The notes below the pieces were generated by a model. The model searched no databases. It saw only the letters and a list, made by a program, of their open reading frames with translations, and was not told where the DNA came from. Below are positions 25,510 to 35,116 of a DNA stretch of 64,000 nucleotides, piece after piece; within the stretch, counting starts at the first letter, position 1, and each line of letters begins with the position of its first letter. A program made the translations under genes and the position numbers. Where the stretch lies: contig MAAL01000082.1 of NCBI GenBank assembly GCA_002163245.1, positions 44,062 to 108,061 of the forward strand, written 5' to 3'. The DNA is from Gammaproteobacteria bacterium 42_54_T18. GTDB taxonomy: Bacteria > Pseudomonadota > Gammaproteobacteria > Pseudomonadales > Ketobacteraceae.

Positions 25510-26203
25510 TGATCAGATGTTGTGAAATACAGCGGCTGGCCACTTCTCCAATATAACTAATAAAGGTTGTTTCCATGTCGGGGCTGAAATGCTGAGGATC
25601 GAAACTTCCTACAACTAATAAGCCTAAATCCTGATTGTGGCTTAGAGGAATGATGGCAGCGGAACCTTCGTCTTTTTCGTATTGTGGAAATAAATATTGC
25701 AACTCATTAACACGTAGTGCACTACAGGTTACACGATCAAAACGAACTAACTTACCTAAAACGTTTTTAGCTGTTTCGCTTGAAAGCTGGGTAATGAGCG
25801 AAGTAGATGTGATTTGTGGCTGATCAAATAAAATGATGTTGGCGCAATCCACTTTAAAATCATTACGCAAGCTGTGATGTAGTACACGGGCTGCATCTTC
25901 TAGAGATTCTGCTTCGAGTAAACTTAAGCCGAGTTTTTTGGTGAGCTTAAATAAATTGTCATTGTCTCGGGCAGTTGCAATAACGTCACCAAGGCGGTTG
26001 CGTAATTCGCTGTTCCTTTCTCGTAGCACCTTGGCTTGTCGCTCAACCAGTGATGTGGCGTTGCCAGAGGAGTGAGGCAATATTAGGTCGGCGAGCAAAT
26101 ACTCATATTCTTGAAAAAAATTGGGGTTGCTAATAAGGAATTCGGATACTTGAGAGGCTGTTAACGTGGTGCTCTGTGTTTTTTCTAATACCGCATCAGT
26201 CAT
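25499..26203 (-). CDS. DUF484 family protein
   Basis: 234 residues. The N-terminal helix and coiled coil (VSEFLISNPNFFQEY, RERNSELRNRLGDVI) are followed by a GAF-like domain (about 90-230). DUF484 (YigA-like) always lies between dapF and xerC in gammaproteobacteria and has no proven role; here it overlaps both (ATGA with dapF, 11 bp with xerC). Cytoplasmic; a sensory or scaffolding role is only inference. Confidence 0.92.
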   Translation of the reverse strand: MTDAVLEKTQSTTLTASQVSEFLISNPNFFQEYEYLLADLILPHSSGNATSLVERQAKVLRERNSELRNRLGDVIATARDNDNLFKLTKKLGLSLLEAESLEDAARVLHHSLRNDFKVDCANIILFDQPQITSTSLITQLSSETAKNVLGKLVRFDRVTCSALRVNELQYLFPQYEKDEGSAAIIPLSHNQDLGLLVVGSFDPQHFSPDMETTFISYIGEVASRCISQHLINEQ

Positions 26204-27057
26204 AGTGTCATGGTTCCTTCGTATACTGTAGTGGCTGGTCCAGTCATCATTACATGGTCAGCATTTTTGTTGTTATGGTTGTTAGTGCCATTCGGGTGCC
26301 ATTCAATCGTTAGATCACCTCCAGGTAAGGAGACGGTTACTCGATTGTCTACTAGACCTTGCTGTATTGCTACAACCGTTGCTGCACAGGCCCCAGTGCC
26401 GCATGCTTGGGTTTCTCCTACACCACGTTCAAAAACGCGAAGTCGTATATGATCACGAGAAACAATTTGCATAAACCCAATATTAGCTCGGTTTGGAAAT
26501 AATGGGTGTCTTTCTAACTCGGCTCCAAGGCTTTCTACAGGAGCATTCTCAACATCATCCACCACAAGAACACCATGGGGGTTACCCATGGAGGCTGCAC
26601 CTAAGGTAATGTCTCCATGGCTAGTAGATAGAGTGTAGTGAGTTTGGCGTTGTTGTTGGGTAAAGGGTATTTGTTGCGGCTCTAAAATAGGCGGCCCCAT
26701 ATCCACGGTAACATTGCCGTCGGTTTGTACATTGAGAGTAATAATACCTGTGTTGGTCTCAACCACAATAACGGCTTTATCGGTTAGGTTTTTTTCTTGA
26801 ACAAAACGTGCAAAGCAGCGGGCACCGTTACCACACTGTTCAACTTCGCCACCGTTGGCATTAAAAATTTGGTAGCGAAAGTCGACATCGGGTGTGTTAG
26901 ATGGGGAAACCACAAGTAATTGGTCAAAACCAATGCCAGTATGTCGGTCTGATAATGTTTGTATTTGATGGTTGCTAAGCGTGATGTCTTGGGACATCTG
27001 CTCAATCACCATAAAATCGTTACCGAGACCGTGCATTTTGGTAAAGGAAATGTTCAT
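26200..27057 (-). CDS. dapF: Diaminopimelate epimerase
   Basis: 285 residues from ATG 27057 (MNISFTKMHGLGNDFMVI). The TTG at 27072 is not needed. Both catalytic cysteines are present (GNGARC and TQACGTGAC). It interconverts LL- and meso-diaminopimelate for peptidoglycan and lysine, upstream of LysA, whose gene precedes it. A stretch of low-complexity residues near the end (HPNGTNNHNNKNADH) is an odd insertion just before the last conserved strand. Confidence 0.95.
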   Translation of the reverse strand: MNISFTKMHGLGNDFMVIEQMSQDITLSNHQIQTLSDRHTGIGFDQLLVVSPSNTPDVDFRYQIFNANGGEVEQCGNGARCFARFVQEKNLTDKAVIVVETNTGIITLNVQTDGNVTVDMGPPILEPQQIPFTQQQRQTHYTLSTSHGDITLGAASMGNPHGVLVVDDVENAPVESLGAELERHPLFPNRANIGFMQIVSRDHIRLRVFERGVGETQACGTGACAATVVAIQQGLVDNRVTVSLPGGDLTIEWHPNGTNNHNNKNADHVMMTGPATTVYEGTMTL

Positions 27058-27094
27058 TATTTTAAAATCCAATGTACGTTAGTGGTGGTGCCTA

Positions 27095-27147
27095 TTGTTG
27101 TGATACTTGTTGCGATACTTGTTGCGATACTTGTTGCGATACTTGTT
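27095..27147. repeat. Four tandem copies of a 12-bp unit between lysA and dapF
   Basis: TTGTTGCGATAC is repeated at 27095 (with one T for C), 27107, 27119 and 27131, followed by a partial copy. It lies in the 100-bp gap between the two genes on the operon strand. Role unknown; it may be neutral. Confidence 0.9.
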
Positions 27148-27157
27148 AGGGGTCTCG

Positions 27158-28426
27158 TTACGGTAAAAGAGACTCATGTGCCATCTGTTCTGCAACGGTT
27201 TCACGACGGCGTACAGTGTAAAAGCGATTGCCATCAACCATTACTTCCGCGGCGCGATTACGAGAATTATAATTGGATGCCATGGCAAAACCATAAGCCC
27301 CCGCAGAACATACCGCTAATAAATCCCCGTCGGTTATTTTAAGTTCACGATCCTTTCCTAAAAAGTCACCGGTCTCACAAATTGGGCCGACGATATCGTA
27401 ATGATCTTTTTTTACTGGGTCACTTTCACTTCGAGGCGTTACCGGAATAATATTCTGCCATGCACTGTATAGCGATGGGCGGATTAAATCATTCATTGCT
27501 GCATCAACAATTGCAAAATTCTTAGCGTCTGTTGGCTTCAAAAACTCTACTTGAGTGATCATAATTCCTGCGTTTGCAGCGATGGCGCGGCCGGGTTCCA
27601 TTACTACCGTTAGGTTTCGGTCCCCTAAGCGCTCTAGCAGTGCAGATGCATATTCCCCCGGCGTTGGTGGCACTTCATCTTGATAACAAACCCCCAAACC
27701 ACCACCAATATCAATATGCTCAAGAACGATACCTTTCTCGGTAAGTAGATCAATGCACGCTAAAACACGGTCCAATGCATCAAGGAAAGGCTCAACGGTG
27801 GTTAGCTGTGACCCGATATGGCAGTCGATGCCGATGATATTAATGTTAGCCATTTTGGCGGCTTTTTCGTAGATAGCGATACAATCATCGATGGCAACAC
27901 CAAATTTGTTTTCTTTTAGGCCGGTTGAGATGTATGGGTGAGTTTGTGCATCCACATCAGGATTAACACGTAATGAGATAGGAGCAATCTTACCGATTTC
28001 CCCAGCCACTCTGTCGAGGCGGTACAGCTCTGCTTCTGATTCAATATTAAAGCAATGAACCCCAGCTTCTAGTGCACTTACCATCTCTTCAGATTGCTTG
28101 CCAACACCGGAAAATACGATTTTTTCTGGGTCGCCGCCAGCACGAAGTACTCGGGCCAGTTCACCAGCAGAGACAATGTCAAAACCTGCACCTATACGCG
28201 CAAGCGTATTCAGTACAGCAATATTAGAGTTCGCTTTTACTGCGTAACATACCAGGTGAGGTTGACTAGCAAAGGCAGTATCAAATGCTTTCCAATGATC
28301 TTCAAACGCCTTACGAGAATAAATATAACAGGGAGTGCCGATAGCTTTGGCAATCTCTGTGACACTAACCTGTTCTGCGAAAAGTTGGTTGTTTTGATAG
28401 TTAAATTCACTGCCGGTGTTACTCAT
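27158..28426 (-). CDS. lysA: Diaminopimelate decarboxylase
   Basis: 422 residues. PLP lysine in YAVKANSN, then SAGELARVL, CHIGSQL, GGGLGVCY and the active-site cysteine motif CETGDFLG. Makes lysine from meso-DAP. Follows lptM by about 90 bp on the same strand, with dapF downstream. Full length and intact. Confidence 0.95.
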   Translation of the reverse strand: MSNTGSEFNYQNNQLFAEQVSVTEIAKAIGTPCYIYSRKAFEDHWKAFDTAFASQPHLVCYAVKANSNIAVLNTLARIGAGFDIVSAGELARVLRAGGDPEKIVFSGVGKQSEEMVSALEAGVHCFNIESEAELYRLDRVAGEIGKIAPISLRVNPDVDAQTHPYISTGLKENKFGVAIDDCIAIYEKAAKMANINIIGIDCHIGSQLTTVEPFLDALDRVLACIDLLTEKGIVLEHIDIGGGLGVCYQDEVPPTPGEYASALLERLGDRNLTVVMEPGRAIAANAGIMITQVEFLKPTDAKNFAIVDAAMNDLIRPSLYSAWQNIIPVTPRSESDPVKKDHYDIVGPICETGDFLGKDRELKITDGDLLAVCSAGAYGFAMASNYNSRNRAAEVMVDGNRFYTVRRRETVAEQMAHESLLP

Positions 28427-28513
28427 CGTTGTGTTGCTCTTTTGTCTGCTAATAAGGGTGGTGCGGATGTGCTGGAATAGCCAAAGGTGTTATTTATTGG
28501 CTGTTAAAGTGGA

Positions 28514-28687
28514 TTACTGCTGTTTGCAGTCACTTTCTTTACAGGGTTTATCCAGTTGAGGGTGGTATAGAGCTCCTTTCTGGCCACAGCCTGTGAGTAT
28601 TAGTGTGCTGCACACTAAAACCAGTGGTGGTAGCAACAGGTAACGTGAGGGGAGCCCCCAAAATGAGGTTTTTGCCTGAGTGTTCAT
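28514..28687 (-). CDS. lptM: LPS-assembly lipoprotein LptM
   Basis: A 57-residue gene, easily missed for its size. The hydrophobic signal (residues about 16-33) ends in the lipobox LILTGC, with Cys34. This is followed by the LptM signature GCGQKGALY and a short Cys-containing tail (CKESDCKQQ). LptM helps LptD fold with LptE in the outer membrane. The position upstream of lysA-dapF is the standard one (as yifL/lppL). The n-region is long for the family, so a later start is possible. Confidence 0.88.
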   Translation of the reverse strand: MNTQAKTSFWGLPSRYLLLPPLVLVCSTLILTGCGQKGALYHPQLDKPCKESDCKQQ

Positions 28688-28849
28688 GGGGTTCAGTCCA
28701 TTGTTGATCTGTTCGTCTAGGATTATGGGCTGTAGTATACTATCGCGTCTGCATCAGTGCTATGGGCAGTAAACTCTCTAATGCCTGCTTAGAAAAGCTA
28801 ATATGGGGTGTACACTAATTAACATAAGACCGCTAACTGGATCAAAAGT

Positions 28850-29167
28850 ATGAATGAGTCTGAATTTAACCAGCAAATAGACGATTTACTAATCGAGATT
28901 GAAGATGCCATTGAGGAATCAGGCATTGATATCGATTATGAAACAGTGGCCGGCATCTTAACTTTAGACTTTGAGAACGGTAGTCAGGTAATTATTAATC
29001 GCCAAGTTGCTATGCGCCAGTTATGGGTTGCTGCAAAAAGTGGTGGTTTTCATCTGGAGTGGGTGGATGAGCAATGGGTTGCTTCAACAACAAAAGAAGT
29101 AATGCCCACATTAATTGACAGGGTATGCGCAGAACAGTCCGGCGAATCGGTGAGTTTAGGGCTTTAG
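28850..29167 (+). CDS. cyaY: Frataxin-like iron donor CyaY
   Basis: 105 residues. The acidic N-terminal helix (DDLLIEIEDAIEESG) and the beta-sheet with ILTLDFENGSQVIINRQ and QLWVAAKSGGFHLEW are diagnostic. CyaY modulates iron-sulfur cluster assembly on IscS. Divergent from lptM, as in pseudomonads. Confidence 0.95.
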   Translation: MNESEFNQQIDDLLIEIEDAIEESGIDIDYETVAGILTLDFENGSQVIINRQVAMRQLWVAAKSGGFHLEWVDEQWVASTTKEVMPTLIDRVCAEQSGESVSLGL

Positions 29168-29325
29168 GTCGAGGCGTTACGATGTATTCTGATGTGGTCG
29201 TAGTGCCCTGGTAAAACGTGTGGCGATTTTGATATACCACCTATACTAAAAGCAAAGAGTTTCCTTAATTATCATGTGCTTTTGTTAGGTGGAGTTATGT
29301 CGTCGCCCTTATTTGGCCTCGGAAT

Positions 29326-32124
29326 ATGACGGCTAAATATGTGATGTATATTGCTAAGTGGTTGTTTTTATTACCTGTTGTTGTGTTGTTCGTTATAGGT
29401 TCGTCTGCTTATGCAGAGGAAGACGTTCAGCCTGTCAGCTTATTTGTAGGTACTAATTATGATTTGAACCGAAATATATACATTTTTGAAGACCCCACTA
29501 ATGAACTGACAATCGATCAGGTGTCATCTCACGAATATGATACTGAGTTCTCTCTTAATGAAAGCTCGATGCTAAATCTTGGGATAAGCCAGTCCACCTA
29601 TTGGGTAAAGCTTAATATAGTGTACCCATCGTCATACCCAAATGCTGACCCGAGACAGCAGTGGTTGTTAGAGGTAGGGCGCTCAAATCTCGATATTGCT
29701 GAATTATTTATCCCAGAAGTAGACGGTGTTTATACCGTTTTATCTTCGGATCTTCGCAGTAAATATGATGAAAAAGACGTTATTCACGTCAATAGTGTTT
29801 TTCCCATAACAACGCTTCTTGATCAAGAGATGCTGTTATACATAAAAATCAAAAGCGACACATCAATTTATTTGCCCGTGAAGTTGTGGACTCACACAGG
29901 GTTTCTCGAGAAAACTTCACGAGAGGAGCTTGCTTATGGGGTGTTCCTTGGTGCGATGGTGATACTTCTTACCTATAATTTTTTTATCTATGTATCGGTT
30001 AGAGATGTTGGTTACTTGTATTACGTTTTCTACTTGGGGTCTATTACGATAGCTGAAGTTCTTGAAAGTGGTCATGGAATGATTCATGTAAATCAGATTT
30101 TTGGTTTTATAGGGCGAGAAAACATCCTCCCTATGTTATCGGTAAGTGCGATATCGACAATGTTTTTTGCGAAGAACTTTATGTCAACTAAGGCGGATTT
30201 CCCGAGATTAGATTCTGTGTTGAATTTTATAGCGGTAATATCGTTTATGAGTGCAGTGATATTCTTTATTTCAGATTATCATGTTGTCGCTTTATGGAAT
30301 CGTATTTATTTTACGGTGTTTATGCTGCTATTTTTGTGGATTATCGGTTATTGCTGGTCGCGAGGTAACCAAAATGCAAAATTTCTATTTTTTGCTTGGA
30401 TTTTTAATGTAGTTGGTTTGACTATTTTTACTGGGGTTACTAGCAAAGTGATTCCTGCGACTGTGCTCTCGCTCTCTGCCTTGCCTCTCGGGATATTGGC
30501 TGAGGCAATACTGTTATCATTTGCATTATCAAATCGTATTAAGAATGAAAGGGCAGCAGTACTCCTAGCTGATTATGATGAAATGGATTCGTTGTTTCGC
30601 TATGAATCGTTGTTTAATAATGCAAGAGAAGGCATGTATAAAATGTCACTTTCTGGCGAAATTATTAGCGAAAACCCTGCAATGTTACGAATATTTGGTT
30701 TTGATAACTCTCGGCAGCTCGCTAAAAGTGGGGCGAATTTCAGTTCTCGTATTTTTCAAGATACGCATCGCCAGTTTGAGGAAATGCTGACGGTTGGGAT
30801 CTCTTCTAATGACTTGTGTTTTATTCGAAGTGACGAAAGGAAAGTGTGGGTTCATCATAGCGCTAGAGTTATTCGCGAAAAATCAGGAAAAGTAAGTCAT
30901 ATAGAAGGTGTTGTCTTAAACGTCACTCAGTTGAAGTTGAAAGAAATTGCAGTAAGAGAAAAAGAGAGAGAATATACCGAAAAATTAATCGCAGTAACAT
31001 CAACTAACGCAAAAAGTGAATTTTTGGCCAATATGAGTCACGAAATTAGGACACCTTTAACGGCAATTGTTGGTTTTAGTGAGTCTTTACAGGAGAAAAA
31101 TCTTACTAAGTCGGAAAAGAAAAGTGCGATTGACTTGGTCGTAAATAATAGCCATACGTTACTACACCTAATTAACGATATTTTGGACTTTTCTAAAATT
31201 GAAGCGGATAAACTTGATGTTGAAGAGATATTTGTCAATGTTGCGGATATGTTAGGTGATATTAAGGAGGCTTTTGTTGCTCGGGCTGAAGAACGTGGGC
31301 TTAGATTTGATATTGTTTATCACTATCCAATACCGTCCGTAGTAATTAGTGATCCGACTCGCATGTATCAGGTTTTGGGTAATTTATGTGAGAATGCTAT
31401 TAAGTTTACGGAAAAAGGCAGTGTGTTATTGGTGGTTTCATGGGATGGAGAAATTAATAAACTTCAGTTCGAAGTTATTGATAGTGGTTTGGGAGTGGGC
31501 AAGGGAGAGCAAGCTAAGTTATTTACGGTATTTGATCAGGCAGATACATCATCGACTCGTTCTTATGGGGGGGTTGGGCTTGGGCTTGCTATTTCACAAA
31601 AACTTGCCGCTATGATGGATGGCAGGATCGATGTATTGAGTGAAGTAAATCGAGGTAGTGTATTTACATTTACGGTGGGAGTACGATTGCCTCAAAATTT
31701 GGAGTGGATAAGAAGTGGTGAGTACATACCTTCAGCGAAATCAAAGGGGTTACAAGATGTGCCCAGTTTTTCTGGCACAGTCCTGTTAGCAGAGGATAAT
31801 GTTGTAAATCAAAAACTGATCGAACGTGTGCTGAAAAAAACAGGCGTTAGTGTCATTGTGGTGTCGGATGGCGTGGAGGCGTGTGGTTGTTGTGATAACG
31901 AATGGCCTGACTTTATTCTAATGGACATCAATATGCCAAATAGGGATGGAGTGACAGCAACTCGATACCTTAGAGGTAATGGATGCACCGTTCCTATTTA
32001 TGCATTAACAGCAGAGACGAGCAAAGAAGAAATAAACAAAGCCATAGATGCCGGTTGTAATGGTGTCTTAAGCAAACCGCTAAATAGAAAACTTCTTTAT
32101 AATGCTATGTCGGAGTTTTTTTAG
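29326..32124 (+). CDS. 7TMR-DISM hybrid sensor histidine kinase/response regulator
   Basis: A 932-residue intact protein. Signal peptide 1-30; 7TMR-DISM extracellular domain about 40-190; seven membrane helices about 200-400 (7TMR-DISM_7TM); PAS about 425-540; HisKA with His572 in MSHEIRTP; HATPase with N690 (CENAIKF), D719 (IDSGLG) and GVGLGLA (749-755); REC domain about 818-932 with acidic AEDN (822-825), phospho-acceptor Asp867 (LMDINMP) and Lys917 (SKPL). The ligand is unknown; 7TMR-DISM sensors often bind carbohydrates or small metabolites. It sits between cyaY and cyaA, outside any operon. It is the intact relative of the two broken kinases at 60.4-63.9 kb. Confidence 0.92.
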   Translation: MTAKYVMYIAKWLFLLPVVVLFVIGSSAYAEEDVQPVSLFVGTNYDLNRNIYIFEDPTNELTIDQVSSHEYDTEFSLNESSMLNLGISQSTYWVKLNIVYPSSYPNADPRQQWLLEVGRSNLDIAELFIPEVDGVYTVLSSDLRSKYDEKDVIHVNSVFPITTLLDQEMLLYIKIKSDTSIYLPVKLWTHTGFLEKTSREELAYGVFLGAMVILLTYNFFIYVSVRDVGYLYYVFYLGSITIAEVLESGHGMIHVNQIFGFIGRENILPMLSVSAISTMFFAKNFMSTKADFPRLDSVLNFIAVISFMSAVIFFISDYHVVALWNRIYFTVFMLLFLWIIGYCWSRGNQNAKFLFFAWIFNVVGLTIFTGVTSKVIPATVLSLSALPLGILAEAILLSFALSNRIKNERAAVLLADYDEMDSLFRYESLFNNAREGMYKMSLSGEIISENPAMLRIFGFDNSRQLAKSGANFSSRIFQDTHRQFEEMLTVGISSNDLCFIRSDERKVWVHHSARVIREKSGKVSHIEGVVLNVTQLKLKEIAVREKEREYTEKLIAVTSTNAKSEFLANMSHEIRTPLTAIVGFSESLQEKNLTKSEKKSAIDLVVNNSHTLLHLINDILDFSKIEADKLDVEEIFVNVADMLGDIKEAFVARAEERGLRFDIVYHYPIPSVVISDPTRMYQVLGNLCENAIKFTEKGSVLLVVSWDGEINKLQFEVIDSGLGVGKGEQAKLFTVFDQADTSSTRSYGGVGLGLAISQKLAAMMDGRIDVLSEVNRGSVFTFTVGVRLPQNLEWIRSGEYIPSAKSKGLQDVPSFSGTVLLAEDNVVNQKLIERVLKKTGVSVIVVSDGVEACGCCDNEWPDFILMDINMPNRDGVTATRYLRGNGCTVPIYALTAETSKEEINKAIDAGCNGVLSKPLNRKLLYNAMSEFF

Positions 32125-32187
32125 TAAAAATTAGTCTAAAATTCTGGAGAAAGGTTTTAACCTTACAGTTTTATGGAGTCTTCTAAT

Positions 32188-35046
32188 TTAGTTTAGGGCG
32201 TTAAGTGCGCTATTCAATGCCTGCTCAATTTCTTCTTTGCGTTTGAAATATTCAACGGTTTGCTCGGGAGCTGTTCCGTCCAATGTGAGTAGTGACAAGT
32301 CAAGATCGGTAAGGTAGCAGGGGTAGCGTTCACCGTTTTTACGTTTAGAGGCAATATGTTTAGCGACGGCGGTAAAGAGCTGGTCGCCATATTCGAACTG
32401 AGAGAATTCGAGGTCATCACAGTAGATGGTATAAAAGGTATCGTTTATTCCGGTTTGTTCACCAATCGCTTGCACGTTAAAATAGCGAGATTTTGTCGGG
32501 GAGTGTTTGATGCTTTTTCGCGTAGCTTTGAGCTCTTTTTTCTGATTGGTGGTGATTTCGTAAAAATACACCATTTGGCGAATTGTGTTCTCATCGTTTG
32601 TGATTGAACTGCGATATTGAATGGCTTGTAAGAAAAGGTCGATCGGGGAGAGTAAACTGGTTTCATCGAAGTAGGGCTTTCTGGTATGGAACAGTGATCC
32701 GCGTTCGTCATGTAAATAAACGTCAACAACGTTATCAAATCGTTGGTAGAATACTTGAATCTTTCCAGGTCTACCAAGGCGGGAAATAACCCGCAACGGA
32801 TGTTTGGTTAATCCATGTTGATCAACCGCGATGTGACTGTAGCTGGATTGGGGTTCCGATAATGCCTGAGTCAATTGCCCGTAATTTTTTAATGCGCGTA
32901 CTTTGGGCGTATTATGCTGAAACTGCAGCATATAAATATATTGCTCAATCTCAACTAGGTATCGTGTTTGAACAGAGCGGGTGCCTTTGTAATAACAGTT
33001 TATGACATCATTAAATAGTTCATTAACTCTCTGGGCAATTGTTATTGCCCGATTCTTACAATAACTTTGTACTTTTAAAGATGGTAGCGGAACAGATCCA
33101 TCGGGTGGGATTTGCCGCATGTAGTTAACAAGGCAGTCAATCAGTGCGTTGTCCCCAGAAAAATGTGAGCAGGTAATTTCTCCCCAACTGTTAAAGATCA
33201 CTTGGTCAACAGATAACACCAAATTATGGTGTAGTGCGCTGTAGTTAAGTGCATTGGTTTGATCGCTTATGCGGTGTATGCCTTGTCGTGTCATTGTACC
33301 CATCGGATCTATACCAACATTGATAAATAAGCTGATTTGGGTAGGGTACGCGGCATGCTCAAAACCACTTTGTAAAGCCTTGGGGGCATGGAGTGGGAAA
33401 AGGCTAAAAAAGCCTTGAATAGTTTGATTGAGTTCATTATCCGTTAGGTCGCCATCAATATTTTGATCCATGGAAAATCGAGTGGATTGATCAATTAATT
33501 TGTTAAAATAACACCAGGCGATTAACTCTAATAAACCCCTGGATTTTTTGATGAGGGAGTGGCCACCTGCATCGCTCATTTTAAGATAGCCCCGATACAC
33601 TGCCCAGTAGTCGCCTATTCCTGGGTGCTCCAAATCTTTATTGAAGTGAAAAGAAAGATGATCCTCCGTAAGGTTGGACGTTATACCAGGGTTAATGAGT
33701 TCAATTTTTCCGCCTTTACGTTCAAACGCCGCATAGAGTTTACGACCTAAGATATTCATCTCTTCCTGTTTAATCGATGCAGTGATTTTATTGTCACGGG
33801 CAAAGGTCGAAAGGAATCGATAACTGTAATTTAGCTCTTGAACCAGTTCTTGGCGCTCCGCTCGAACACGATGTACTTTCCAATGTTTACGGTTATCGAG
33901 TTGTTTTAGATAACCTTGGTCCCAGCCCCATTCATTGGCAAGGTTTTCTAAAACCTCTCTGCGCCAACTTTTACGTTTTGGGTCACTTTTACGTGTCAGC
34001 TGCTCGTTTACTTTAAAATAAAAGCAATGGCGTATTAATTCTAAACGCCGGAACTCTTCTCGTTTGACTAAATGATCTTCTATGGTGCGATACACCATAA
34101 TATAAGGATCAAGTTCATTGAGATCCAGGTTGCCTGCATAAATAGCGCGTTTATAACGCAAGCTTAAGCATTCGATATCGGGGTAACTGCTGGCATAGAC
34201 TTCGGTAAGTGCAATTTTTAACACTGACTTGTAGGGCGAATCGATACCTTTGTAGAGTTGCCACATGCCAGAGCCAACAAACTCTCCGGCAGGAAAGTCG
34301 GAGACACCCCCGAAATCGATATAATCATCTTTAGGAATAAATCGTTTGTCGAGCAGTGTGCTGCTGTAGTGCTCGTAGTTCTTCTCTTCGTAGCTCGGGA
34401 TCATCCACCATAAGGGCAAGTTACCTGCAATCACTAAGCTGGTTCGATAAAATTCATCTAGTAATAAAAAATGCTGGGTGCTGCCGCAATCTTCACCAGA
34501 TAGACCGCTGCGTTGGCCCTTTTTAAACTGTTCTGGGTCCATCAAAAAGAAATAGGCTTCAAGGTTCATCTCCTGTGCCCATGCAGTTATAGCGTCAAGC
34601 TTTTTGCGTAACTCCTTCAGTGAGCTATCGCTGAGGCCTGGTCGATAACAGACCCAAAAATCCATATCACTTTTATCGGAATGGGCAATGGTACCGGTAC
34701 TACCCATCAGGTAAACCCCTACAATTTCTCGTAGAATTGAGCGGGATTTACGATATTGAAAACTACGTGCCAGGCCGCGGGCAGCCCTTAGGTTATCTTG
34801 TTCGGGAGTGAAATTTTTGATGCCGCACGGTGTTGCCCCAGTGATGTAACCTGGTAGTGATGGGTGGTTTAGGTGAAGTAGCAGCGGTAATGCTTGAACA
34901 AACTGCTGGTGTCGCACACTCAGGGTCGACAACATGCGATCGCGGCGACCATTGTTCACCTGCATAAAGCGTTGTTTTAGGGTTTTTAGAGTTTTGCGAT
35001 CGATCCCTTCATTAAGGTCAGGAGCGATTTCACGAATAAAGGCCAT
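32188..35046 (-). CDS. cyaA: Class I adenylate cyclase CyaA
   Basis: 952 residues. The N-terminal catalytic part has the class I signature YLMGSTGTIAHSDKSDMDFW (nucleotidyltransferase-like GS and DxD), then LDEFYRTS and a long regulatory C-terminal half. It makes cAMP. No frameshift and normal length. The position near cyaY, as in pseudomonads, supports orthology. It runs convergently with the sensor kinase, ending 63 bp after it. Confidence 0.95.
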   Translation of the reverse strand: MAFIREIAPDLNEGIDRKTLKTLKQRFMQVNNGRRDRMLSTLSVRHQQFVQALPLLLHLNHPSLPGYITGATPCGIKNFTPEQDNLRAARGLARSFQYRKSRSILREIVGVYLMGSTGTIAHSDKSDMDFWVCYRPGLSDSSLKELRKKLDAITAWAQEMNLEAYFFLMDPEQFKKGQRSGLSGEDCGSTQHFLLLDEFYRTSLVIAGNLPLWWMIPSYEEKNYEHYSSTLLDKRFIPKDDYIDFGGVSDFPAGEFVGSGMWQLYKGIDSPYKSVLKIALTEVYASSYPDIECLSLRYKRAIYAGNLDLNELDPYIMVYRTIEDHLVKREEFRRLELIRHCFYFKVNEQLTRKSDPKRKSWRREVLENLANEWGWDQGYLKQLDNRKHWKVHRVRAERQELVQELNYSYRFLSTFARDNKITASIKQEEMNILGRKLYAAFERKGGKIELINPGITSNLTEDHLSFHFNKDLEHPGIGDYWAVYRGYLKMSDAGGHSLIKKSRGLLELIAWCYFNKLIDQSTRFSMDQNIDGDLTDNELNQTIQGFFSLFPLHAPKALQSGFEHAAYPTQISLFINVGIDPMGTMTRQGIHRISDQTNALNYSALHHNLVLSVDQVIFNSWGEITCSHFSGDNALIDCLVNYMRQIPPDGSVPLPSLKVQSYCKNRAITIAQRVNELFNDVINCYYKGTRSVQTRYLVEIEQYIYMLQFQHNTPKVRALKNYGQLTQALSEPQSSYSHIAVDQHGLTKHPLRVISRLGRPGKIQVFYQRFDNVVDVYLHDERGSLFHTRKPYFDETSLLSPIDLFLQAIQYRSSITNDENTIRQMVYFYEITTNQKKELKATRKSIKHSPTKSRYFNVQAIGEQTGINDTFYTIYCDDLEFSQFEYGDQLFTAVAKHIASKRKNGERYPCYLTDLDLSLLTLDGTAPEQTVEYFKRKEEIEQALNSALNALN

Positions 35047-35116
35047 TTTTTTAGTATAGGCAGATTGTCACAAGGTGCAGGGTGAATTTTGTGTTCTTTC
35101 TACCCTGTTTAGAACG

